Under the pieces are notes generated by a model. That model was not told the DNA's origin and did not search any database. It saw nothing but the letters and a program-made list of their open reading frames with translations. A stretch of DNA of 64,000 nucleotides from Soonwooa buanensis. GTDB lineage: Bacteria; Bacteroidota; Bacteroidia; Flavobacteriales; Weeksellaceae. The DNA is taken from assembly GCF_900167905.1 (NCBI RefSeq), contig NZ_FUYZ01000008.1, positions 62,001-126,000 of the forward strand, in the 5' to 3' direction. Position numbers and translations under genes: made by a program. Shown here piece after piece: positions 42,709-52,371 of the stretch (its first letter is position 1; each line of letters begins with the position of its first letter).

Positions 42709-44919
42709 TTATAGGTTATTGTTAATAGCATCATTGGTTTTGTCAACACCAAAACTTATAAATGCCCCAATAAAAACAAAAGTGTCATAAGCTGGCAAAA
42801 CTGGACTACGACGCATTCCGTCTTGTGAATAATTATAACCAAACACATTTTTCGTTCCTAAAATATTATTAACACCCAATACAATAACGGTATTTGCTTT
42901 GTTGTCGGTACGCCCGATGCTTGGCACATAATTAACACTAAAATTAAGTGCATTGTAATCTTTAAGATAACCTTGATGTCTTATACTACTGTTAAAATCC
43001 TGCGTCAAATCATAATAAGGTCGACCAGAAGCGTATGTGTAAGAAAGGTTAAATCCTGTTTTCCAGTTTAAGACAAATTTTTTAGCGACTGCCGAAAGTG
43101 TATGTTTTGCAGCAAAAGTTGGTGTTAAACTCGTTGGAAAATTCATGAAATTACGTTCAGTATCTAGATAAGAATAAGTCAACCAATAGTCAATACCTTT
43201 GATGGATTTACGATCTCTCCAGAATATCTCCATTCCTTTTGCAAAGCCATTTCCTGAGTTGTCAATCGCTGTTTGGAAATTTGTACTTCCCGCAGTTTTT
43301 ATCAAATAAGAATAATCTTTGTAGAAAGCTTCCAATCGAAGACTTCGCCCATCTGTATTATGTTGAAGTTGGAAAATGTAGTGATCGGCTTTTTGAAAAC
43401 CTAATCGCGCATTTGAGTTTATAAATTTACTTTCTGGATTTTGATAATATATACCATAAGCCAACGACGATACCCAAGTATCAGAGATTTTATAAGCCAT
43501 AGAAACTCTTGGTGCGAGGTTCCATCTATCAAGATAGCTAGAATGTTCAGCTCTTGCGCCAAGGCTCAACGAAAAATTTCGGTTAAAGGCTAAATTGGTT
43601 TCTGCAAAGCCAGAAGAAATAAGATCGGTAATATGTTTTTTGTAACTCCCAAACTGAGAATCTTCTATTGAATTATTAAATTCTATACCTGTTCTTAAAA
43701 CACTTATTTTGCTAATTTTTCGTTCTACAACGGCTTTTGCGTTAACATAATTTCCTTTTGTATAGATTGCAAATGGATCCGAAGCAATGCCATTTTCAAC
43801 ATTTGTAAAATCTAAATTATTTTGATTAAAACTGTAAGAAGCGCTTAAATTAAGTTTATACTTTCCAAATTTTTCTTTGTAGGAAAGAGTTTGGAAGGTG
43901 TAATTAGATTTTAGATCAACTTCACTTTTATCAATATTTGGTTCTAAACTAAGATTATTAACGCCCATACTTCCTGTCTGAAAATTGCCATAATATTTGA
44001 TAAAACCACCTTTTTTAGTTTTAATTCTAAAATTAGCATCCGATCCAAAACCATTAGGACTTTTACTAAAATCTGTGTTGGTATTAAACACGCCATTTAT
44101 TAATGCAAGGTTGCTGTAATTGGCAGAAACACCCCAAGAAGCGGTTTTAGCTTCATTTAATTTTTGATAATTTGCGCCAGCAAACAAAGGCGACAACGAG
44201 AAATCATAAGAAGTTGTGCTCGGCAAATCCACACTTTCTAACAACAAAACCGAAGATAAAGCTTGTCCATATTGCGCAGAATAACCACCGCTAGAAAAAA
44301 TATTCCCTTTGAATAATGACGTGTTAAAGCGGTCTCGCCCCGATAATCCTGGCGTCGATTGCGAGAAATAATTATTCACCAAAGTCCCATCTATAAAGAT
44401 TTTAGTTTCGCCAGATGTACCACCGCGAACAAAAAGTCCTTCGGATTCACCGACTTTTTGCACACCTGGTAGATAGCCCAAAGCTGCAGTAACTTGTCCA
44501 TCGGCTCCTGCAGTTGTATAGATGTCAAGCGGCGTCAGTAGAGCAGTAGCACGCTTTTTATCACTCGCTTCGATGCTTCCTGCAGTAATCACCACCGCAT
44601 CTATTTCGCTAAGACTTTCTTTTAGATTTGTATTAATTGTAATATCATTTGATTCTACATTAATACTTTGTTCAGAATTTTCATATTTCGGATGTGTAAA
44701 AACCAAAATTTTAGCACCTTTTTCATCGGTCTGAAATTTGTAATTACCTTCGGAATCAGTTGTTGCGCCATCATAAGAATCTTTTAAGCTAACATTAACA
44801 TCTTTAACGGGTTTGTTTTTGTAAAGCACTTTTCCAGATATGTTAACCTGAGCAAACGAAAACGCTGCAACGCTTGTACAAGCTAAAATCATTGTTCTTA
44901 ATGCAAAATTGGAAGTCAT
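42709..44919 (-). CDS. TonB-dependent receptor with carboxypeptidase-like N-domain
   Basis: An outer-membrane transporter driven by TonB. A signal peptide (about 1-23) is followed by a CarboxypepD_reg-like domain (about 24-100, ISGKVLYKNKPVKDVNVSLKD). A plug follows (about 115-230, ALLTPLDIYTTAGADGQVTAAL, then VRGGTSGETKIFIDG), then a 22-strand barrel. No SusD-type partner lies beside it, so the substrate is unlikely to be a glycan. The final Phe is followed by a short extra tail (GVDKTNDAINNNL), which is unusual. A TAATTTTG element lies 22 bases upstream. Confidence 0.9.
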   Translation of the reverse strand: MTSNFALRTMILACTSVAAFSFAQVNISGKVLYKNKPVKDVNVSLKDSYDGATTDSEGNYKFQTDEKGAKILVFTHPKYENSEQSINVESNDITINTNLKESLSEIDAVVITAGSIEASDKKRATALLTPLDIYTTAGADGQVTAALGYLPGVQKVGESEGLFVRGGTSGETKIFIDGTLVNNYFSQSTPGLSGRDRFNTSLFKGNIFSSGGYSAQYGQALSSVLLLESVDLPSTTSYDFSLSPLFAGANYQKLNEAKTASWGVSANYSNLALINGVFNTNTDFSKSPNGFGSDANFRIKTKKGGFIKYYGNFQTGSMGVNNLSLEPNIDKSEVDLKSNYTFQTLSYKEKFGKYKLNLSASYSFNQNNLDFTNVENGIASDPFAIYTKGNYVNAKAVVERKISKISVLRTGIEFNNSIEDSQFGSYKKHITDLISSGFAETNLAFNRNFSLSLGARAEHSSYLDRWNLAPRVSMAYKISDTWVSSLAYGIYYQNPESKFINSNARLGFQKADHYIFQLQHNTDGRSLRLEAFYKDYSYLIKTAGSTNFQTAIDNSGNGFAKGMEIFWRDRKSIKGIDYWLTYSYLDTERNFMNFPTSLTPTFAAKHTLSAVAKKFVLNWKTGFNLSYTYASGRPYYDLTQDFNSSIRHQGYLKDYNALNFSVNYVPSIGRTDNKANTVIVLGVNNILGTKNVFGYNYSQDGMRRSPVLPAYDTFVFIGAFISFGVDKTNDAINNNL

Positions 44920-44941
44920 AGTTTGTTGTTTATTTCTGGCT

Positions 44942-44949
44942 CAAAATTA
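44942..44949 (-). promoter_or_regulatory. -7 element for the TonB receptor
   Basis: TAATTTTG on the minus strand matches TAnnTTTG, 22 bases before the ATG. Confidence 0.45.
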
Positions 44950-45021
44950 AATACCAAAATCGTTTATTAAAATTAATTTTTTCTGAACGGTAAAATAACA
45001 AGAGTGAATGGTAAATTGTAG

Positions 45022-45029
45022 TAATTTTG
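45022..45029 (+). promoter_or_regulatory. -7 element for sodC
   Basis: TAATTTTG fits TAnnTTTG, 81 bases before the sodC start chosen at 45111. It falls at the start of the longer possible frame, supporting the shorter one. Confidence 0.4.
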
Positions 45030-45110
45030 TTGTTATCACAAGCCTTAATCGTAAACAAACTGATTGGCTTATATTTTGTAAAATCAAAAAATAATATAAA
45101 TCTTAAGATT

Positions 45111-45617
45111 ATGAAACCTATATTTTTACTCGGTGTTTTGGGCGCTGCTGTTGCAGTAACGTCTTGTTCTACGCAAAATAAACACTACACAATCTATCCA
45201 AAAAGTGGTACTAATACGCAAGGATATGTAGACTTTTCACAAAAAGGGAAGGAAGTCACCATGAAGCTTAATGTCTATAATTTAAAACCTGGAGAACACG
45301 CTATCCATCTTCACGAGAAGGCTGATTGCTCTGCGACTGATGGGACTTCGACTGGTGGACACTGGAATCCTGCTGGCGCACAACATGGAAAATGGGAAAC
45401 TGAACACTTCCACATGGGTGATATCGGAAACCTAAAAGCTGATGCCAACGGAACGGCACAATTGGAGTTTAAAACTGATAAATGGTGTATAGGATGTAGC
45501 GATGAAAGTAAAAATATCATCGGTAAAGCGATCATTATTCATGCTGATAAAGATGATTTCCATACGCAACCAACAGGCAATGCAGGCGGAAGAGTGGCTT
45601 GTGTTGAGATAAAATAG
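45111..45617 (+). CDS. sodC: Cu,Zn superoxide dismutase lipoprotein
   Basis: Converts superoxide to peroxide in the periplasm or at the surface. With ATG 45111 the product has 168 residues and a lipobox ending at Cys19 (AVAVTSC). Copper ligands are in HAIHLHEK (His66, His68). The zinc loop spans GGHWNPAGAQHG to HMGDIGNL, and the last ligand is in HTQPTGNAGGRVACVEI. The disulfide cysteines (Cys73, and Cys in VAC) are present. A possible start at 45027 would spoil the signal peptide. Confidence 0.94.
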   Translation: MKPIFLLGVLGAAVAVTSCSTQNKHYTIYPKSGTNTQGYVDFSQKGKEVTMKLNVYNLKPGEHAIHLHEKADCSATDGTSTGGHWNPAGAQHGKWETEHFHMGDIGNLKADANGTAQLEFKTDKWCIGCSDESKNIIGKAIIIHADKDDFHTQPTGNAGGRVACVEIK

Positions 45618-45660
45618 ATTTGGTCAAAGTAATAATGTTGATTGACCTTACTTATTCTAT

Positions 45661-45712
45661 TAAAATTCTGTATCAAAAAATATTATTAAATAATTTTTGA
45701 TACAGAATTTTA
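45661..45712. terminator. Bidirectional terminator, sodC / DUF4251
   Basis: A 19-bp perfect stem (45661-45679 with 45694-45712, core ATTCTGTATCAAAAA) and a 14-base loop, lying between convergent genes. Confidence 0.8.
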
Positions 45713-45735
45713 TTTCTAGTTGATTTGATTAGAAC

Positions 45736-46263
45736 TTATTTTGTATTTAAATTAGAAATGTATCCATCGTAACTAATTGGTTGTCTGTCGTTAGCGTTGA
45801 TGGATAAAAATGCGCTTCCGTTTTTGAATACTTCTAAAATAAATGTTGGTGTATTCGATTGGTCGTTGACATTAATTGTTACCACCCAATTTCCTTTTTT
45901 ATTTTGCGTTTTTGAAACTCGGAAATCTTTAGATTCGAATCTGAAAGAATTCTTATTAAGATCGCCATAACTTGCGTTGTATAATCTTCCAAAATAGGGA
46001 AGTGTCACTTCTAGTTTGTCCGATTTTAAATCAAATCCATAACCACTGTCCAAATTTGTAACTCTTGATGAAGTCGCGCCAGGAATAGAATTCATAACAT
46101 TAATGACATCCAAATTGGTAGGCAAAGCTGATTTAGCATTAAATGTAAATTCTGCTTTTTCGACGGCTGAATTTACCGCTGTGGTTTCCATATAGTTTTG
46201 CGTAGAACACGAACTTAATGATAATAAAGCGAGACAAAATATAATTAAATTAAACTTTTTCAT
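45736..46263 (-). CDS. DUF4251 lipoprotein (complete copy)
   Basis: A 175-residue lipoprotein from ATG 46263: signal MKKFNLIIFCLALLSLSSC, then a beta-rich domain matching DUF4251 (FTFNAKSALPTNLDVINVMN, YGFDLKSDKLEVTLPYFG, RQPISYDGYIS). The function is unknown. The last 59 codons are present again, nearly unchanged, at 18343-18519. It is transcribed toward sodC, sharing a terminator. Confidence 0.86.
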   Translation of the reverse strand: MKKFNLIIFCLALLSLSSCSTQNYMETTAVNSAVEKAEFTFNAKSALPTNLDVINVMNSIPGATSSRVTNLDSGYGFDLKSDKLEVTLPYFGRLYNASYGDLNKNSFRFESKDFRVSKTQNKKGNWVVTINVNDQSNTPTFILEVFKNGSAFLSINANDRQPISYDGYISNLNTK

Positions 46264-46370
46264 AATTAACTTTTGTTGAGAATACAGCAAAATTAATGCT
46301 AATTAGGATTTGATTTCAGATATTTGGAATAATAATTGTTAATTGGAAAATATTTATAAAATCCTAAACT

Positions 46371-47174
46371 ATGAAAGTAACAAAAATATTAGGACTAGGC
46401 GCAATATCAATGTCATTGATGGCCTGTGTAACGAATCCCGTAACAGGACGTTCTTCGTTACAAATAGCAAACAATTCTGAGATCGCTACAATGGCCTCTC
46501 AAGAATACAAAACGACTTTGTCAAAAGCAAAAGTTATTACTGGTACAGCGGATGCTAACCGTGTAAAAAATGTAGGAAACCGTATAAAACAAGCAGCAGA
46601 AAAATACTATACAAGCATTGGTCGACAATCTGACTTGGCAAATTATAATTGGGAGTTTAACCTTTTGCAAGATTCTCAACTTAATGCTTGGTGTATGCCA
46701 GGTGGTAAAGTTGCAGTCTATACTGGGATTCTTCCTGTTACTAAGGATGATAATGGTTTAGCTGTTGTTATGGGACACGAAATCTCTCATGCTTTGGCTG
46801 GACATGGTAACGAACGTATTTCTCAAGCTATGCTAGCACAATATGGTGGTTCTATTTTGGGAAGTTCTATCAACAACGCACAGTGGGCGAGTATTTTCCA
46901 GCAAGTTTATCCAATTGGGGCACAAGTAGGATTATTAGCTTATGGTAGAAAACAAGAGCTAGAAGCTGATAAAATGGGATTATATCTTATGGGGATGGCT
47001 GGTTACGATCCAAGAACAGCACCAGCTTTCTGGGAAAGAATGGAAGCTTCTTCTAAAGGAAGTGCAGTACCTCAATTCTTGTCAACTCACCCAAATCCAT
47101 CGAGTAGAATTGCGGATATTAATGAAGCAATGCCTCAAGCTTTAGAATATTACAAAGCTGCAGGCGGAAAATAA
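46371..47174 (+). CDS. M48-family metalloprotease lipoprotein (LoiP/BepA-like)
   Basis: A 267-residue lipoprotein (signal ending MSLMAC, Cys19) with a zinc-protease domain. HEISH is at residues 136-140 and ELEADKMGLYLM gives the third ligand. The N-terminal CVTNPVTGRSSLQ and the C-terminal STHPNPSSRIADI are typical of the YggG/LoiP branch. These work on outer-membrane quality control in other bacteria. It is a shorter relative of the M48 gene at 37316-38608. Confidence 0.92.
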   Translation: MKVTKILGLGAISMSLMACVTNPVTGRSSLQIANNSEIATMASQEYKTTLSKAKVITGTADANRVKNVGNRIKQAAEKYYTSIGRQSDLANYNWEFNLLQDSQLNAWCMPGGKVAVYTGILPVTKDDNGLAVVMGHEISHALAGHGNERISQAMLAQYGGSILGSSINNAQWASIFQQVYPIGAQVGLLAYGRKQELEADKMGLYLMGMAGYDPRTAPAFWERMEASSKGSAVPQFLSTHPNPSSRIADINEAMPQALEYYKAAGGK

Positions 47175-47193
47175 ATTTTAAAATTTAAAATAA

Positions 47194-47225
47194 AAAACGG
47201 GCACTCAAATTTGAGTGCCCGTTTT
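47194..47225. terminator. Bidirectional terminator, M48 gene / clpC
   Basis: A 32-bp perfect palindrome, with CGGGCACTCAAATTTGAGTGCCCG as core, A4 before and T4 after. It separates the convergent genes. Confidence 0.93.
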
Positions 47226-47244
47226 CATTTGATATGAAATAATA

Positions 47245-49773
47245 TTATTCAGCGCTTTCTTTTTTACGCTCCTTTTTTGGTGCTTCACTTTCCAATGCAT
47301 CTTTAGCATCATTAAGTTTAAGCGTTACCAATTGTCCTTCTTTCATTTGTTTGTTAACTAACATTTCAGCTAAAAGATCTTCGATGTACTTTTGGATTGC
47401 ACGTTTTAATGGACGTGCTCCAAAGTCTTTATCCCAACCTTTTTCGGCAATAAAGTCACGCGCTTCATCTGTTAATTGTACTTTGTAACCTAATTTTTCG
47501 ATTCTAGAATACAATTTGTTAAGTTCAAGATCGATAATTTTCTTGATGTCATCTTTCTCAAGCGAGTTGAAGATAATAATGTCATCAATACGGTTCAAGA
47601 ATTCTGGTGCAAAGGCTTTCTTCAAAGCATTTTCGATGGTTCCTCTTGCACGAGCATCGCTGGTTGTTTTCTTTGCAGAAGTACCAAATCCTACACCATC
47701 ACCAAAGTCTTTAAGATCTCTAGTACCAATGTTAGATGTTAAAATGATAATCGTGTTTCGGAAATCAATTTTTCTGCCCAAACTATCGGTAACATGACCT
47801 TCATCCAAGATTTGTAATAAAATATTGAACACATCAGGATGCGCTTTTTCGATTTCATCTAAAAGAACGACTGCATAAGGCTTACGTCTAACAGCTTCCG
47901 TCAATTGTCCACCTTCTTCGTAACCAACATATCCTGGAGGCGCACCAACCAATCTAGAGACCGCGAATTTCTCCATATATTCACTCATATCGATGCGGAT
48001 CAAAGCATCATCAGAGTCGAATAATTCGCGCGCCATAACTTTGGCCAATTCGGTTTTACCAACACCTGTTGTTCCTAAGAAAATAAAGGTTCCGATTGGT
48101 CTATTAGGATCTTTAAGTCCAGCTCTGTTACGTTGGATGGCTTTAACCACTTTTTTAACAGCTTCTTCTTGACCGATAACTTTACCATTAAGTTTGTCAT
48201 CCATCGCAGAAAGTTTGTCCAGTTCGTTTTTGCCAACTTTGGTAACAGGAACGCCGCTCATCATCGATACAACTTCGGCAACATTTTCCTCAGTAACTTC
48301 TTCTTTTTTCTCTTTTACATCTTTGTCCCAGCTTTCTTGAGCAAGATTAAGTTCGATTTGTAAACGTTCTTCTTCATCTTTCAGTTTTCGAGCTTCAAGA
48401 TAGTCTTGCTTTTTAACCGCTTGTTGCTTGTGCTCTTTAACTTCCTCAATTTTATTTTCGAAATCGATTATCTCAGTCGGAACTTTCATGTTTTTAATAT
48501 AAACACGAGATCCTGCTTCGTCCATCGCGTCAATCGCTTTATCTGGTAAAAAACGGTCTGTAATATAACGCGCCGTCAAATTAACACAAGCATTAATCGC
48601 TTCGTCACTATAATGTACATTGTGATGCTCTTCGTATTTATCTTTAATTTGATGCAAAATTTGGATTGTTTCCTCGATAGAAGTTGGCTCTACCATAACT
48701 TTTTGGAAACGTCTTTCTAAAGCACCATCTTTCTCGATATATTGTCGATATTCGTCCAAAGTCGTCGCCCCAATTACTTGGATTTCGCCACGCGCCAATG
48801 CTGGTTTGAACATATTAGAAGCATCCAAACTTCCTGTAGAACTTCCCGCACCAACAATAGTATGCAATTCGTCGATGAATAAGATAACGTCGCGGTTTTT
48901 CTCCAGCTCTGTCATTATCGCTTTCATACGTTCTTCGAACTGTCCACGATATTTAGTCCCAGCAACCAAACTCGCCAAATCTAAAGTAATAACACGTTTT
49001 CCAAAAAGGACACGCGATACTTTTTTCTGATGAATTCTAAGTGCTAGACCTTCTGCAATTGCAGATTTACCAACACCAGGCTCACCGATAAGAAGTGGGT
49101 TGTTTTTCTTTCTACGAGAAAGAATTTGCGATACTCTTTCGATTTCTTTTTCTCTACCGATAACAGGATCAAGCTTATCATCTTTAGCCAAAGCCGTCAA
49201 ATCTCTACCAAAATTGTCTAATGTTGGCGTTTTGCTTTTGCCAGTTCCTAGATTACCAGTTGGTTTTTTCATTTGAGAAAAATCTTCTCTCTCGTCATCG
49301 TCGTCGTAAGCACTATTTTGAGGTAACTGATCTGTGTTTTTCAACATTTTTTGATACTCAGATTGCACACGCTCATAGTCAATATCGTAAGCCTGCAAAA
49401 TATGTGAAGTCGGATCTTCTTGTTTATAAAGAATACCCAATAACAAATGCACCGTATTAATTTCCGAAGACTGATATTGTCTACACTCAAGCTCAGAGCG
49501 CTTCACCGATTGATCAGCCATTTTGGTCAGCGAGATACTTCCCATATTGCTAACAAACGGATTGCTATTTGCTGTGCTCAGTGTTTCGATTTTTCTTCGG
49601 ATTTGTGTTAGGTCTGCGTTAAGACCTTCAAGGATTTCTTTAGCAGAGTTTTCTGTTTTAATAATACCTAACAAAAAATGTTCGGTGTTTAGAAACTCGC
49701 TTTGGAGACGCCTTGCTTCGTTTTTACTCTGTTTGAACACGCGGTTCAAACCATCTGAAAATTTATAATCCAT
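47245..49773 (-). CDS. clpC: ATP-dependent Clp protease ATPase subunit ClpC
   Basis: A double-ring AAA+ unfoldase that feeds proteins to ClpP. The N-domain with two Clp_N repeats (about 5-145) is followed by D1 with Walker A GEPGVGKSA and Walker B VILFIDELHT. A UVR-type middle region follows (about 425-460, QDYLEARKLKDEEERLQ), then D2 with GTTGVGKTE and the C-terminal D2-small domain. It is 842 residues, with an acidic tail. The 162-bp gap to the divergent membrane gene has a GGAG-like site eight bases before the ATG. Confidence 0.96.
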   Translation of the reverse strand: MDYKFSDGLNRVFKQSKNEARRLQSEFLNTEHFLLGIIKTENSAKEILEGLNADLTQIRRKIETLSTANSNPFVSNMGSISLTKMADQSVKRSELECRQYQSSEINTVHLLLGILYKQEDPTSHILQAYDIDYERVQSEYQKMLKNTDQLPQNSAYDDDDEREDFSQMKKPTGNLGTGKSKTPTLDNFGRDLTALAKDDKLDPVIGREKEIERVSQILSRRKKNNPLLIGEPGVGKSAIAEGLALRIHQKKVSRVLFGKRVITLDLASLVAGTKYRGQFEERMKAIMTELEKNRDVILFIDELHTIVGAGSSTGSLDASNMFKPALARGEIQVIGATTLDEYRQYIEKDGALERRFQKVMVEPTSIEETIQILHQIKDKYEEHHNVHYSDEAINACVNLTARYITDRFLPDKAIDAMDEAGSRVYIKNMKVPTEIIDFENKIEEVKEHKQQAVKKQDYLEARKLKDEEERLQIELNLAQESWDKDVKEKKEEVTEENVAEVVSMMSGVPVTKVGKNELDKLSAMDDKLNGKVIGQEEAVKKVVKAIQRNRAGLKDPNRPIGTFIFLGTTGVGKTELAKVMARELFDSDDALIRIDMSEYMEKFAVSRLVGAPPGYVGYEEGGQLTEAVRRKPYAVVLLDEIEKAHPDVFNILLQILDEGHVTDSLGRKIDFRNTIIILTSNIGTRDLKDFGDGVGFGTSAKKTTSDARARGTIENALKKAFAPEFLNRIDDIIIFNSLEKDDIKKIIDLELNKLYSRIEKLGYKVQLTDEARDFIAEKGWDKDFGARPLKRAIQKYIEDLLAEMLVNKQMKEGQLVTLKLNDAKDALESEAPKKERKKESAE

Positions 49774-49935
49774 TTTTTATCTCCGTGTTAATAGTTATAA
49801 TAAAATTACAACAAAAAATATTGAATTTTACACTTTTTGTTTTGCAAATTTGCTACCATTCTAAAAAAATGGACTTTCTGACATTATTTTTTCTAGAATT
49901 TTTAAATTTCAGTAAGTTTGTTGAAACTAAAAATC

Positions 49936-50160
49936 ATGAACAATAATTGGGTAGAATACGTTGGCTATTTAGCTTCTGTATTTATCATTGGGAGCTTTTT
50001 GACGAGCAAAGTAAGAAGCATCAGGATCATTAATTTTTTCGGTTGCGTTTGTTTCGTTATTTATGGGATTTACAATGGACTTTTGTGGCCAGTTATCATT
50101 CCAAATGGGATTTTGGCTTTGGTCCAAGTCTATCATATTTTTATTAAAAAATCAAATTAA
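49936..50160 (+). CDS. Small four-helix membrane protein (YgjV / SemiSWEET-like)
   Basis: A 74-residue integral membrane protein. Three hydrophobic segments (about 5-22, 32-48 and 50-70) with YGIYNGLLWPVIIPNGILALVQVYHI resemble the PQ-loop half-transporters and YgjV. The exact family is uncertain. The likely start is ATG 49936; a TTG six codons earlier also reads in frame. The stop overlaps the glycosyltransferase start by one base (TAATG), so the pair is translationally coupled. Confidence 0.72.
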   Translation: MNNNWVEYVGYLASVFIIGSFLTSKVRSIRIINFFGCVCFVIYGIYNGLLWPVIIPNGILALVQVYHIFIKKSN

Positions 50161-51269
50161 TGCGAATTATAATAAGTGTTTTCAGTAATCTTTACACCGA
50201 CCAACGTGTCGAAAAAACTTGTCAAACACTTATTGATCATGGTTACGATGTTGAGCTAATAGGCAACGATTGGGGAGGCGCGCCAGATATGCAACGTAGT
50301 TATCCTGTAATGCGCATTCCGTTGAAATCCAAGACTTTGAAGTTGGCTTATCCGGAATTTATGTTCAAACTTTATAAAGAGCTAAAGAAAAGAACTGACA
50401 AAAATTCCGTTTTATACTCCAATGATTTGGAAACGATTCTTCCAAATTTTAAACTTTCAAGAAAATTAAATATTCCTTTGATTTTTGATAGCCACGAAAT
50501 GTTTAGTGAAATGCCTTCTGTACAAGGTAAAGCATCGCAGAAATTTTGGAAATGGATCGAAAAAAATTATTTTCACAAACTGGAAAATATGATAACAGCT
50601 AGCGATTCTTATGCAGATTGGTTTGTAAAAGAATATCGCATCAAACGACCAACAGTTGTTAGGAATCTTCCACGAAAACAAGATGTTCAGCAAGTTGATT
50701 CTGAGCTAAAAAAGATGATTCTTTATCAAGGTTGGCTTAATTATTCGAGGGGAATTGACAAAGCGATTATGGCCATGCAATATGTTGATAACGCCGTTTT
50801 AAAAATTGCTGGTGGCGGACCAATGGAAGCCGAATTTCGTGCTATTGCAGAAGAATATAAAGTCCTAGATAAAGTGGAATTTCTAGGGAAACTTTATCCT
50901 GCGGATTTGCGAAAAATAACACCAACTGCTGATGTAGGACTTAGTATCGAAGAAAATAAAGGACTCAGTTATTATTACTCTTTACCCAACAAAATTTCAG
51001 ATTATGTCCAAGCAAAAGTGCCTGTTGTTGTTTCGGATTTCCCTGAATTAAAAAGGATTGCAACAGGATTTGGAGTCGGGGAGACCATTACTTCACATGA
51101 TCCAAAACATCTTGCTGAAAAAATTAATATTGTCCTCAACAACGGAAAAGTTTTCTACAAAGACAATCTTGATAAAGCTGCCGAAGAACTTTGTTGGGAA
51201 AATGAAGAATTAAAAATAATTGACGTTGTAAAAAACGCCATCGAAAAACATAAAAAAGACCTCAATTGA
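50160..51269 (+). CDS. GT4-type glycosyltransferase
   Basis: A 369-residue GT-B enzyme with an N-terminal acceptor domain (MRIIISVFSNLYTDQRVEKT) and a C-terminal nucleotide-sugar domain: ILYQGWLNYSRGIDKAI, KIAGGGPMEAEF, and GLSYYYSLPNKISDYVQAKVPVV carrying the GT4 E/D-rich region. Substrates are unknown; it could work on surface glycans or protein glycosylation. No membrane segment. The stop codon lies in a terminator stem. Confidence 0.87.
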   Translation: MRIIISVFSNLYTDQRVEKTCQTLIDHGYDVELIGNDWGGAPDMQRSYPVMRIPLKSKTLKLAYPEFMFKLYKELKKRTDKNSVLYSNDLETILPNFKLSRKLNIPLIFDSHEMFSEMPSVQGKASQKFWKWIEKNYFHKLENMITASDSYADWFVKEYRIKRPTVVRNLPRKQDVQQVDSELKKMILYQGWLNYSRGIDKAIMAMQYVDNAVLKIAGGGPMEAEFRAIAEEYKVLDKVEFLGKLYPADLRKITPTADVGLSIEENKGLSYYYSLPNKISDYVQAKVPVVVSDFPELKRIATGFGVGETITSHDPKHLAEKINIVLNNGKVFYKDNLDKAAEELCWENEELKIIDVVKNAIEKHKKDLN

Positions 51270-51278
51270 GATCTTTTT
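51253..51278 (+). terminator. Terminator overlapping the glycosyltransferase stop
   Basis: AAAAAGA and TCTTTTT arms with a central CTCAATTGAG and one C-A mismatch, followed by GCTTTTTT. The stop TGA (51267-51269) is inside the stem. Confidence 0.7.
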
Positions 51279-51311
51279 GCTTTTTTATATTTCAAATTTT
51301 CGAGAAGAAAA

Positions 51312-52367
51312 CTACTCTTTATTCAGGAAAGCATCCCAACCTTGCGCTGTAAGCGGAATCATTTGGTTAGAACCTCGTGCGATAAGGTGATTGCCATCAT
51401 TTAATTCAGTAGCGTGACCGATAATGCTAAAATCTGGATGTCCAACAATTTTATCAAAATCTTCTGGTGCGATCGTGAATAACAATTCGTAATCTTCACC
51501 ACCGTTAAGCGCTGCCATTGCAGGATTTAAATTCAATTCTTCGGCTGTGCTCATCGTTAAATTATCCAAAGGAATCTTCTCTTCATAAACGCGGAAACCA
51601 ACTTTGGACTGGTCCGAAAGATGAAGAACTTCTGACGCCAAACCGTCCGAAATATCAATCATAGACGTAGGTTTGATGCCTAACTCCTTCAAAGTGTTTT
51701 TAACATCAGTTCTTGCTTCAGGTTTTAGTTGACGTTCGAGGATGTAGTCGTAACCTTCCATTTCTGGTTGCATATTTGGGTTTGACAAGAAAACCGAATG
51801 CTCTCTTTCCAAGATCTGAAGTCCCAAATAAGCGCCACCCAAATCACCAGAAACTACCAAAAGATCATTGGGTTTTGCACCGCTTCTTTTAACAATTTCG
51901 TCTTCATTTTCGAGTCCAATTGCCGTGATGCTCATCACCAAACCAGCGTTGGAACTCGTTGTGTCTCCGCCAATTAAGTCTACTTTGTAATGCTTGCAAG
52001 CCAACTGAATTCCGGCATACAATTCTTCCAAAGCTTCCACAGGAAAACGGTTAGAAACTGCCAACGAAACTAAAATCTGTGTTGGTACAGCATTCATCGC
52101 AGCAACGTCGCTAAGGTTAACCACAACCGCTTTATAACCCAAATGTTTTAGCGGAACATAGCCCAAGTTGAAATGCACACCTTCTGCCAAAACATCCGTT
52201 GTAACCACCACTTTTTTTCCATCAGGATTTATGATGGCAGCATCGTCGCCAACACCCAATTCCGACGTCGAATTCTCTAACGGAAAATGCTCCGTAAGAT
52301 GCTTTATCAAACCAAATTCTCCAAGTTTGGAGATGGGTGTCAATTCTTGTGATTTATCTTCAAACAT
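51312..52367 (-). CDS. thiL: Thiamine-monophosphate kinase
   Basis: Phosphorylates thiamine monophosphate to thiamine pyrophosphate, the final step of cofactor synthesis. LGEFGLIKHLTEHF and GVGDDAAIINPDGKKVVVTTDVLAEGVHF form the N-terminal signature, LIGGDTTSS and SMIDISDGLASEV bind metal and ADP, and NGGEDYELLFT marks the C-terminus. 351 residues. The thioesterase gene starts upstream and ends four bases before the thiL ATG, so they form one operon. Confidence 0.95.
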   Translation of the reverse strand: MFEDKSQELTPISKLGEFGLIKHLTEHFPLENSTSELGVGDDAAIINPDGKKVVVTTDVLAEGVHFNLGYVPLKHLGYKAVVVNLSDVAAMNAVPTQILVSLAVSNRFPVEALEELYAGIQLACKHYKVDLIGGDTTSSNAGLVMSITAIGLENEDEIVKRSGAKPNDLLVVSGDLGGAYLGLQILEREHSVFLSNPNMQPEMEGYDYILERQLKPEARTDVKNTLKELGIKPTSMIDISDGLASEVLHLSDQSKVGFRVYEEKIPLDNLTMSTAEELNLNPAMAALNGGEDYELLFTIAPEDFDKIVGHPDFSIIGHATELNDGNHLIARGSNQMIPLTAQGWDAFLNKE

Positions 52368-52371
52368 AATC

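Noticed and set aside
45027-45110. 28-residue upstream extension of SodC
   Set aside because: The extension would destroy the lipoprotein signal peptide; the lipobox fits the start at 45111.
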